Source of the DNA: Antedon mediterranea
Lineage: Eukaryota; Echinodermata; Crinoidea; Comatulida; Antedonidae
Direction of reading: 5' to 3'
DNA: 64,000 nt
Assembly: GCF_964355755.1 (NCBI RefSeq)
Contig: NC_092672.1
Coordinates: 10,908,501 to 10,972,500 of the forward strand
Part shown: piece after piece, positions 29,209-41,400 of the stretch
How positions within the stretch are numbered: position 1 is the first letter of the stretch
Layout of the letters: each line of letters opens with the position of its first letter
The notes under the pieces: model-generated
Seen by the model: only the letters and a program-made list of their open reading frames with translations
Databases searched by the model: none
Told to the model about the DNA's origin: nothing
Translations under genes and position numbers: made by a program

Positions 29209-31361
29209 CGTTGATAGATCATGGAGGTATAAAAATATCTATGTCTATACCTCCATGGATACTGGATCTAGCTAAGCAGACGGTATAGGCCTAAGAGAAA
29301 CATTAACATTATCAAATGGTTGTATGAGTGACTTAACGGTCAGGGAGGTACGTGGCCACAAATGTGAGACCGAGAGCCGAGACTTGCATCATCAAATATT
29401 ACTCAACTGCGGCTTACTTTCCTGAAAAAATGTCTGTCGAAGTTTTGAGTTACTGTATGATGAGTATCCATCGGATGCAGTGGCCGATTTAGATCGACAA
29501 AATAATTTCAATACATTTTACATATTATTTTTATCAATCATGAATGTTAAACATTTTTCTTATACTAGTAGCCTATCTGTATATAGGCCTATTCATTAGT
29601 ATTTATTATCAATGTTAGAGTTTTTATTAATATTATTGTAATCAATCGTATGCCTATTAGTTTAATGTAAATAGTAGACAAATAATAAGATGCTATTATT
29701 AGTTAATTATTTATGATAAAAAAACACATAAAGTTGGTACGAATCATTGAAATGAGAAGTCCAGCCCTAAACAGACAAAAATGTGTGAATTAAAGCTTTT
29801 ATCCGTTTTGTTAACTGTTAACAAAAACTGTGGATTCTTTTGAGTCATTGAGCCTATCTGATTTCACACCCCCAGTAGCCTATAGGCCCTTTGTCTGATT
29901 CTTGAGTTTATTTTAGTAGGCCTAGTTGAGATCCCCTTTTAAAATAAAACAATCGGGTGTTGGGAGGTGTCAAATCCTTGTATTCTTTCTCTAATAATAA
30001 ACAAGGTATGTGATCTGCACACACCCCTATGTGCCTACGTTCGACTTAAATGTTAAATCTGAGTTTTTAATTCACCCCCCCCCCCCTTTTTTTTTTGCGA
30101 CATGATTCAAATACTATATCATATGGGAGTTTTTTTAAAAAGCACTAGCCTATAGGCCTACAAATCCACCATTTACAGATTTAACGTGATAGCCTAATTT
30201 AAAAAATAAAAAAAGGAAAAAATTTCATTACACTGTTTGACTTGCGGATATTGGATGATACCACAGATTAGCTCCAGAAATCTAGTATTTTTCAGATGTT
30301 TTGCTAATAATTAAATGTAAATAAATTGAGAACATTTCTCGTTCGTAAAGCCTAATTCTTAGGCTAAATAACCGAGGCCTAGCACTGCCGTACTCGTTCC
30401 AAAGCTAAAGTCTATAATATTATAACTATGAGTTAAGTATGAACTTGATAAGTTAATACTTAAATTGTTATATTTTTAATTATTTTCTTAAACGTTTTAT
30501 TAAGTTTAATAAATTAATTTATTGATTTGTGTATGTGTCACTGATAATGTTCAAATAAAGTTGATGGACTAGCAAGCATGTTGGGCGCCCTCAAGTAAAC
30601 AGAGTTCATTAATCGTGAATTTAAACTAAACAAGAAAAAAAAAAAACGTCAATTAATACACCAATAATGAAAGTGGCGTTGCATAACAATGTCCAAATCC
30701 AGGCGGTCTAGGCTAGCATGACATACACATTTATAGGCAGATTCAAGGGTGTCCTGTTTCCCCATTTATAATTTTTAAGCCCTGGACTCCATTTTCAAAA
30801 TCTTAGGTTACGTTTTTTAAGCCTACAATTGTTTTTTTTTTTTCCATATAGACCTATTCTAGTGATATACGGTGGTATAATTCAGTAGGCCTATGTAAAT
30901 ATAAACTTATTCCAATATTAATTTGTATTTTATATATTTCGTCATTCAGTAACCCTTTTTAACACCGTAAAATAAATGTTGTGAAATTAGCTGGACTAAT
31001 TGAGTAATAGATAAGTTAAATTGAGTTTATTGGACTTTTACGATATTGATAAATATTAATTTATTGATGAACAAATAAATTCGAAATATTGAATTATGTT
31101 AATTAAAGTTATAATCACCTCACGTTGCAAACAGAAAAGAAACAGCCTGACACCAATTTAATTCAATGATTAGGCCTATAAGATTGACATTAATTATAAA
31201 TATTTATCATAAAGTAACATTTAATGGCAGCCACAATCAAAATACATACAGAAATTCAGGACTTACATGACATGTTTCTGTATTGTGTTTCATTTGGGGG
31301 CCGGTAATGATCAGTTCCCCTGGAACCGTTAGGCCACCCTGATTAAAGATGGTGTTAAAAA
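29209..31361. other. Intergenic, AT-rich, no gene recognised
   Basis: Contains the 29221-29256 hairpin, many TAGGCCTA palindromes, a poly-C/poly-T run at about 30075-30096 and low-complexity AT sequence. No exon with paired splice sites was found on either strand. Confidence 0.5.
29221..29256. repeat. Hairpin with ATGGAGGTAT arms
   Basis: ATGGAGGTAT and its inverted copy ATACCTCCAT are separated by 16 bp. One of several CATGGAG hairpins in the window. Confidence 0.65.
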
Positions 31362-31500
31362 CAACATGGCTTCAATTATAAAAAAACTGATTCTTTAACT
31401 ACTTTTATTAATTTTGCTGCTGACTTAGTACTAACGAAAGAAAGTAAGTATGGTATATTTATTCTGTTTAACATTTTTAGCATGACTTATGTTTGTTTGA
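31362..31500 (+). pseudogene. Degenerate duplicate of Eph receptor exon 1 (signal-peptide exon)
   Basis: From CAACATGGCTTCAATTATAA through the donor GAAAGTAAGTAT and about 50 bp of intron (TATTTATTCTGTTTAACATT), this matches 32404-32543 almost base for base, offset about 1,042 bp. The ATG at 31366 is kept, but a one-base loss near 31392 with neighbouring changes gives an in-frame TAA at 31396 after ten codons (MASIIKKLIL). Upstream flanks do not match. It is a broken copy of the first coding exon; the splice donor is intact, so it could still act as non-coding leader. Confidence 0.82.
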
Positions 31501-32407
31501 TGGTAATAAATAAATAAATACATACAAACGGCTTAATTAATAAAAGACTAGACTATGCCTACAGAAAATGTGACAGTCAAACAGACTTAAAGATATCAAT
31601 ATATAGCTTTAATTAATTTAATTTGTTAACAGCACTGTACTGTTATCTCAGTATTCGAATAGTAGGATGAACTGATTAAATACGGTTAATGAACCCATAT
31701 TTATATGACGATAATAATGACATCATCATCTTTAAGATAAAGTTGTACAATAGTATAACTACATCCTTTAATTTTATATGGTATATCACACAAGTGTTAA
31801 CCTCAATTTATGAGCAGTCACCGAGGGACAACTGGTAGTTCACTCTTCCCTGATACAACCATACCACCATAGCACAACCGGGTAACTGAACGTCTATTAT
31901 AACCAATAATATAACACATAATATAATGATAATAAAAAAATATAATGTATATCTTTTAACAAGTAGAAAATATGGAGAAAATAAATTAGAAATCAATAAT
32001 TCGAAGGGCACTTAAAATCACCTTAATATTGTGTCACTTTTTTAGGCCTTAACTTTGTATTGTAGTCCTAGGCCCTACATAGATGCTGTTATTCATTCGA
32101 GAACGCAGTACCACCCAAAATTCTCTATAATATAAAACCAATTCACACTTCTTTGTTTTGTATATTGTTTTTATAAAAAACTTTCTTTCGGGGGCGCTTT
32201 TTTATCACTCCATTGTTGAAAACATTGAACGCTGAACTTCCCCAAGCAACAAATGGACGAATCCGAATAGATTCTTTTGAAGTGCACCGAACGCATGGCC
32301 ACTTAGAAACTTCTGAACTGTACTGGAGCACCACAGTACATAAGTACGAGCGAACGAGTAAACACGTTGCTATTGAGGAACAAAATAATGCTTATATCTC
32401 AAACAAC

Positions 32408-32486
32408 ATGGCTTCAATTATAAAACAACTGATTACATTAACTACTTTTATTAACTTTGCTGCTGACTTAGTACTAACGAAAGAAA
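32408..32486 (+). CDS. Eph receptor exon 1: signal peptide
   Basis: The ATG at 32408 begins MASIIKQLITLTTFINFAAD, a short basic n-region and a hydrophobic core; cleavage is likely near FAAD. It is the first ATG in this frame; the frame is open upstream to 32213 but without another ATG. The donor GAAA|GTAAGT leaves phase 1. Short out-of-frame ATGs at 32252, 32295 and 32389 would be upstream ORFs if the leader extends that far. Confidence 0.85.
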
Positions 32487-35400
32487 GTAAGTATCGTATA
32501 TTTATTCTGTTTAACATTTTTAGCATGGCTTATGTTTGTTTTCTTGATCGTCTGCGCCGATATAGGACCACTTGCTGGTAGAGGAGCCGATTGGAATTGA
32601 CTATAAGAACTGCCTGGAGGCCTAGACCTTACAATGCTCGCAACTGCTCCTTTGTGAACTCTTTTTAGATCTTGTGTTCAGATATTATTCGTATTAAGTT
32701 TTTCATTATGACGAATATTTATTTAATCAGATTAAGTTTCAAAAACCTAAGAATTTCACCAGTTTTGCTCAAATAAAAACAGAAATCTGTCGCCCATCTG
32801 ACACTTTAGAATTATGCTGTTTACAAAATTATTAAAACGATGTTTAATTACAATACATTATATTAATATTATATAGAGCTTTTCAGTTTAGTTAGTTGCC
32901 ATATTATTGTTTCTTACTTGTTTCTTATATATTTTACAATTAACATGCACAGAATATTTGATTAAATTGAATTTATTCTCTACTTTCAGTTACAATTTAC
33001 GATAGTACAAAATATTCCAACCTAGCAGACTGGACTATATATCCAACTCCCAGCACTACAGATACATACACAGGGGTGAGTTAGTACACTTATACTTTAC
33101 ACTTAATACAGTAATTCACTATACTATAGTTTCCAAAATTGATTATTAACTATTAGGCCAAATAAAAAAATATACTTGTTAAGCGTCACACCCTCATAAA
33201 TTTTCAGGGGCGGGGGGACGGTTTTTTTTTTTTTTTTTTTACTTTTTATAGAGGTATATTTTTGCGCGGTGGACGTTTTGCCCCACTTTTTTAGGACGAA
33301 ACGTCAAACTTTTAAAATTCGAAACAGAACAGAATTGACTATGTATGAAATATTATTGCTTATGACAAAATTGAGTTTTGTATTGTTTATATCCAGACGT
33401 AATTAAAACATTAAATTTAATTGCCACCAAGCGAAATTGTAGGCCTTAGGCTAACTAATCCGTCCAAGGTGCTACCCCAACCTCACTCATCGGCCATCCG
33501 CCGTCTCTCGCTCGACTCATCTATCCAGGAAATTCCCTATCGCGAGAAGCATGATTTGGTCTCAATAATACTAAATAGTGGGCTGATTTATAGTTTGAAA
33601 ACAGCTTACGACATTTCTTAAGTGAATTTTCATTCAACGTATTCATTCTTCTTTGATGAATCCTTTGCCAATTGCTGTGTAAATCAGTATTTAAAGTTGT
33701 GATGCAAAAAGTGTATGTAATTATTCCAGGCAGGTAAACCAGGCATAAGGAAACCCATCGCCCAACAGGACCTCGTGGTGTGCCGATCTCGAGCGCGAGA
33801 TCATCGTAAACAAAATTGGTAGAGTCCATTATGTATGGGGTGTTTCCTATTTACGAACCTATAAAAAAACGCGCTTCGACCACTGTGTAGGGAAAATATT
33901 TATTTCGTTAAATCCCTAAATTGATAATCGCGTATTCTGTAATCACGTGACTGATGATGTAATCCTCAGCGACGTACTAAATGCACATGATTTAATGTGT
34001 TGGGGAAAAAGCTTGCTGTTTACCACATTACATGATTCACGGTGCTATTTGCGTTTCCTTTACGTAAATCGGCGGCGTGTAAATGAAACAATTGTTTTCA
34101 CCAATTTGCCGTTGTCGACATAGAGCGATCGGCGGCTAGCGTTGTCTAAGCTAAAAAGTATGTATTTTTTCAAAAATTACACTAGCCTAACAAACATTTG
34201 CTAGTTTTGAAATTTTCAAATAGCAATTATGAAGAATCTACTAGCAAAATGCTAGTTTGCTAGCGTGAATTTCGAGCCCTACTCTGGAGCTGGGTCGGGC
34301 CGCTGAACTTTCCGTTGTATATCGGTAAAAAAAAAATAAAAATAAAAAGAGAGGCGGCTGGATAATCAGGAGCGGGCGGTGACGCTTAACAAGTATGTTT
34401 TTTTATTTGGCCTTAATAATAATACAATAAATTAGTATTATATATATTTTTCATAAGCTTTCCTATTTAAAACAATTTAATTGATGTGTTAGTGAATATT
34501 ATAGCAGAGGACTTTACATAAATGTAATGTAGTTTAATGTATTAGATTTTAAAAATTATTTTCTTCTGTGTTGGACAACAATACAATGCTCGGTTTACTC
34601 TAGACTTACCTGGAATTAAGTATGGATTTAAGTTTGTATGTTTGTCAGGGGATTGGTATAAGTACTAAATGCAGTGACTAATCTGTTGTAAAGTAAAAGC
34701 ACAGACAGAAATAGCTAATACTTTGGACAGGTGTATTACACTAATAAAGATTATTAGAGTATTAAGACACATGTGGGACATAGAATGGAGTGACCATTTC
34801 TTCCTCTGTTACTCTCATCACTACCTGAACCAACATAATAAGCATCTAGAGGATGTTACCAAGGCTGCTCTAACTCCATTTCATGTTTTTATGCTCATTG
34901 TTGATGTTGTTAAGTCTTCCCTTGCAAAAACAGAACAAGATAATGGCTCTCCTAAGAAATCCTACAGTAAGTACACGACATAAAATTCTGTGATAAAAGA
35001 AGAGTTAGACATGTGACCTAACGTAGAAACTATTTGCGTGTAAATAAATCTCGTCGCTTTTGTCATTTACGACTAAAATTAATTTCTCCATTTGGTGATA
35101 GAGTGGCCACTGCGGTAGATTTAGCATTAGGTGAATGGTCTACCATACACACTGTACGGCGTAAAAGTAGTTAAATCACATTTTATGATGGTAGTTAAAG
35201 CTCCCAGATGAAAGAAGCACTTATTTTTCTTGGTGAAAGACCTGTGGTCATCACCCTTGTTGGTCAGGAATATTACATATTAAAAATTCTTGACCGGGCA
35301 CCAAAAGTTATTGACAGATAAAGTCACTAAATTACCATTAGGCATTACCTTTTAAAAAATAATAACTCTTACTAGATACAAATGTATTTGAAAAATAAAA

Positions 35401-38400
35401 TAAACGTAGATTTAATCTGAAAATAACTTTTTAGATAATAAATAAAAATAAAATTACTTTGTTAATTCTATATTGATACGATCTTGTAATGAAATTTAGA
35501 TAGTTCTTAAATTCTAATTTTTAGTAAAGAAAAAGTCATAAAATACTGTAGATATCATAGGATAGAATAATAAATTAACAATGTTACTTGTTTTTGATCG
35601 TAAAGGTATGTAAGAATGGTGATTAATACATGGAGCACCATAAACAATTTTCAATTGTAATTTTCCAGTTGTCATTATAAGATTTATAGTTAATAGCCAG
35701 ACAATTTGGAAACAATTTTTATATTCTTAAACATTTTTCGCTTTTAGTTCTGCGATCTCCTGGAGTTGTCATGTCTGCTTGTTTCCCTTTTGTCTAGAAC
35801 TTTATCGACATCAGATTATTATTCTGTGGCTATTCTGTCAGCTTGCTAGGCAATTGATATATCTAGGCCCTGTAGGGAGGACGATCATGTCTTTGCAAAT
35901 TCAAACAAAGGCATGTGACAGTCTTAAAGACTTTGCAGGACCATTCGTTGTCTGTCTGATATGGCTTAAATGCTGTAAACAAGAGGCTTAAGAAGATTTC
36001 AGTTGGTAATACCCAGGCTAACTTTTAGGTAAATAACACAGTTAGTTCTCAGTGTAGTTTTATCCTACACTGGTATATCACTATATCAGTACACATTTTT
36101 TTTTTATTGTACTGGCAATATTTTACCTGTTCTTTGTGTACTGAACTATATTTCTTACAATACAACTGTTTTCTCTGATACTACTTACTGTACAGTATAT
36201 ATTAAATACTAATAATGTTTATAAACTTACATTTTTCTTAAACGTTTCTCAAAATAATGAAATTATTATTTTTAATTTAATGCAATTTCATACAAACTAA
36301 ATCCTTATTTTTATCATAAAATGACTTAAGATCTGGGTTAAAAGTTCATTACTGTCTGTTTGCATGTAAAGAGTTTGGAATGTAGTTTCAGTGGCATTAG
36401 TATTATGACCTACCACTAAACATGCTCCAACTGTCATCTATCCTAGTTTAAAGAGAGCAATGACAAAGACCAGAATCTGACCAAAAATTGTTGACTTGTA
36501 AACTTCTACATTGTTTAAACCAGTTTGATGCCATATTTGGTCATTTTGGTGCCTTATTTGGTGGTAGCGATATACAAACAACAAATCATCTTGTTTTTAT
36601 GTTGTTTGCTTTAGCATTCAATGATTTTATGTAGACACTGCTATAAATATGTGGTAAGAAAAAAGGGATAATTTTTCATGGAGGTGACAATTGTGTTTAA
36701 CAAACTGATTAAATTTTAGGTGATGAATGACATTGGTATTTTAGCCTAGTAATTACTCAGTTCACACAGGTAGTAGGCCTGTCATACAAGTAACAAATTC
36801 CTACCTGGCTAAACACATAGATTTAATTACATAAAAGTTTATTTTTATCATTGCAAATTACATTTTAGTTTAATATAACAAAAAATTTACTCAATTTCAC
36901 CATATTAGAACATTATTTTAATTTCATTAGCTTGATTCCTGAAGGCATATCCTTTACTTTTATTCTGATTAATTTACAATGCATTTAACAATAGGGTGCC
37001 AAAATAGTTTGTCACCTGCAGTGTTCACAACTAGTGATAAAACAATAACAACAGTACAACCTATTGTTTCTTATCTTGTTCATTAGATACTTGTAAGATA
37101 ATGTTATGTAACAAGTCACTCTATTAGGGTGGCTTTACTTTTATTAGGTGTCTTAAGTATTTAATTAGGTGAGATTAAAGGGATGGGTATAATAGCCATC
37201 TTGTAGTGGTATTTATCTTTTTATAGGATTATTAATGTGTTATAAAAGAATTAAAGGCAGGAAATAACACCCAGTAGTTGTTTTTTCTTTAATTAATGAT
37301 TGTTAATATACTAGATTTATATCTCAAAGAAACTGCTCTAGGCTATAATTAAATAATATCAATATTTTAAAGAATAATAGATCATTATACTAATTTTTAT
37401 TAAGTGACATTTGTTATATACAATTATTCTTATAATTATTCTCATTAAAAAAATAATCCTAATCTTATACAAACTGCTCATAATCTGTTTTAAAATTATT
37501 TTTATTGCACAATTCATTGCTTAGCCACTTTCATAAGGCAGATTTTATAGCCGGATTTTATAGCCTAAAAATTATTTGTTTTTATATGTAGCACTTAATA
37601 GGAAAATTCAACTGATATACTGATGCATAAGATGGCTATTTGAGCAAGAAAATTTATGAGGCATGCCATGTATATGTCTTTGAGTTGAAGATAGATAATT
37701 ATATAAAAGATATATATTGAATTTATTTCAAACTAGGTGATAGTTTCGACAAATTAAGAATTTTTCTTAGGGACAAACTCAATGTTTAATGGCCCATTAA
37801 ATTTCATCTCATCGGACTGCGTGGATAATATTTAAAATGAGTAGATTGGATTATTTAGTGCATTCTATGATGTCAACCCGAAAATAAATGTCGAATAAAT
37901 TCAATATCAAATATTTCAGTCCTTAAATCTCAAGTATTTAAAAAAAAATGATTTTAATTATATGGATAATACAAACTGGTATCACTTTAAACCGTCCAAT
38001 ATTTATTAAATCTTCATTTAATGTACAACACATTCTTACTATGGTTTCAACCAGAAACCAAGATGTTGATCTTTTACTGCTAATGAGATCACATACTAAA
38101 AACTTGTACCATTTTTCTGTCCATCTCTCCTCAACCAATCACACCCCTCGTTAAATACTTAACCTAAGGCCATTCCATTTGACCTGAATGACATCATAAC
38201 ATATGGTTTATACTGTCTTACTATAACAAAATACTTAATTAATTATTGTCTTTAGCATGATTATCCTAGCTTTTCCCTGTTGGTATACATTTATCCCCCA
38301 AGGGGACTCATGATTGATCAGTGAGGTGTACTGTACTGTACCTTATCCTCATCATGTTAACCAGGGAGATGTAAAATAACTGAATAATATCTCATTCCCC

Positions 38401-41400
38401 TGAATGTAAATTCTTTGTTATTTTTAATTTGACAACATTAATTATTTAGCCTGAATCTAATCATTATGCTCACCCAGCCATAGTTTTATCAGTCAATTAA
38501 TTCATCATCTGTTTACTTATTTATGTAATGTCTCAATTATTAAAAATAATGACATGATATTTCAACTCATTATTGATCAAATAATGTTCTTATTTTTACT
38601 GTACTGGATGGATTCTTCATGCTTTAACAGATAAAATAAAATTTAATTTGTGATAATCATACATTTATTTAAAATCGTACAATATAATATTAAAATTAAT
38701 TTTTAAGGTACTCAAATGTTTTTTTTTCCTGGGAAGAGATTGTTTTACGTCTTCCAAATGAATGGAATGATGTTCCAATTTCCACTAATGCCTTAGCCCT
38801 ATAGGCTTTAATCTCTTTAGTACAGTACTCCATTATCCTGTCTTTAGTAAGTCTGTAAGTAACGCCTTTGTCTTTCCCTCGCTAATACACTGATAACATC
38901 ACAATTATATGCTTAGAGGGACGCTGTCGTCTATAGCTTGTCTAACTTCATTTACATTTTCATTGTTTTTCTGAAATCCTTTTCTTAATTCCATCATGAA
39001 ACCTTTCCTAACTTTGATTATATTCTTGTTTTTGAACTACCGTATAAAACAGATTTTACTTGACGATTTTGGCTAATTGCCTATTTAGCATAATCAATAT
39101 TAAGAAAGCCAGGTAACACATGGTAAAACACTTAAGGTGTAATTAAACCTAATGTTAGATCTAGTGATTCTTTTCTTTAAGTTTTTCTACAATTTAGTCA
39201 TATTCAAACCATAAATAAATAATTCATTAATTAAATAATAATAAAACTAATGAATTACCTACTACTGTATAATGTAGGCAAAGAGAGTAATCTGGTCGTA
39301 ATACTGTACATAAAAGAGGAAGAGTGATAAACTACTACCATAGTTTAAGCAGGTTTAAGTTACACTTATTAATAGATATGCATACCATGCAGATATATCA
39401 ATTCATGAATTTCTTAAATACTTCCTACTGGGCCAGCTCTTACCCTCCCATGCTGATATTATTACCCTTTTGTCATCAGCTTCCCTGTTCTGGATGCAGA
39501 GGTGAGATGACACCATAAAAAATCTTAATTGTTTCAAATTACAACACTTGTTTAGTCAGGTGAAACTCATCACTAGATATAAATAAAAAGTTGAGGATTT
39601 CAGGTGTAATGCAGGCAGAGCTCAGTAGGGGGCTGTTAGGCCACACTGTAAGGATGTTACATGCTCAGATTGCCTGCCAGCCTAAACATTACCAAACAGG
39701 TGTAGCACATTATCACCCCTTGAAACTTTAATCAGAATGTTAGTTTAGATTGGATGATCAAATACTGTTTTGACAAGATACAGCTAAATAGACCAATCAC
39801 ATTGTGAGTTATTTAATACTATGGTGTATTAGGATAGAAATCATTAGGCATACTAATTGGTTTACAAAGTTAAATTGAAATAAAATGCATTTGCCTTAAA
39901 CATTGTTATTTACACTTTATAGATATTAAGACTATGTAATTTAGACAAATTATAAGTAATATAATCATTATTTAATGGAAAATGTTATGATGATATACTT
40001 TAACTAGTAATAATTATACCTTTACAATATCGATAAATCACTATAAATAATTTATTGTGTGTAAAATTATATAAGGATCTGATTTTTACTTTGAAACGAT
40101 TCAATTATAAGGAAAGTATTGCCTTATATCATGGAGGTATCCATGCTTATATAGAACAAATTTTACTCTAGAGAAAAACTTAAATTCAATAGTTAAGAAA
40201 AAAAAGTTTGCGGCCAATAACAACTGACGTGGCATGAAATGTGAGATGGTAGCTGCTATAGGCACAATGCTAACATTACACAAGGATACTTTATTAGAAT
40301 TATGAATCATATTTTCAGTTATTAGGCAGTCCATTACTTAATGTATAATATAATTTATCTTCATTATCTTACACTTTTTATGCAATAAAAGATATAGCAT
40401 TACATTCCATTAATTCAACAAACTTTCACTCTAAATATGTCATCTTACATTACTTGTTTCTGTTTCTATTATTGTCAAGTCCTACATTTATAAACAATTT
40501 TTTTTTTAAATATAAAGAAATATTAACTCTGTTTTTGCTTCAATTTTAACACACACAACAAATACTGATAATTCAGTTACATGTTCTAAAAAAAGGATAT
40601 GAAATATAGTGATATAAAAAATACAGAAGTATATGCATTACATTATTAACACATTCGAATGAAGCACTTTGATAATGAGAGTTTCCGCCGCACGGATTAA
40701 ACATAACATGTATATAATGTTTCATCATGCCGGTTGTTTTTTGGAAAATGTCAACTAATGCCCTGTTTACCGTAAATTGGTCTATAAAGTTTATTATCTG
40801 GATCTATCTGCTAATGGGTCATTCCATTTTCTAACATTTCATAAGCATGCTTCCCTTTTATAAATTTTGTAACTAAGTGTACTGATGGCTTTTATTTTGC
40901 ACAAATTTCATTAAACAAAATTTTGACTTGTTTTTTTTAATTCTTGTTGCTGTTTGTTTTTCCATATTTGGACATTAAAATCTAAAAACAGCACGTTTAA
41001 GATAAAGTCCCTGGATTTAATAGTCAATAATTTCAGATATGACTTAAAGCTGGTAATTTGTCGACCGAGTTCAAGAAACAAGATCAGCTAATTTCACTTA
41101 ATCTCAGTTGGAGAGTTTCTGGATTATCTTGAATTGGGACAGAATTCATCAACATAAATTCCAAAGCCCCTCCTTGATAAACTGCTTAGTTTCATAGATT
41201 GCGATTCTTAGGAATAATTGTAAAATACAATACACAATCGCAAGCAGATTTTTTGTTTGTTATCGCTGTGATTTTGATATTTGGTGATGGATTCTTGGAA
41301 AAATGCAATTTATTATTGAGCTGAACACATGTACATTAAAAATAAAAAATAGCACTTAAAATACCGACTGGTTTACAAGCAAACTGACTGAATTACAGTA

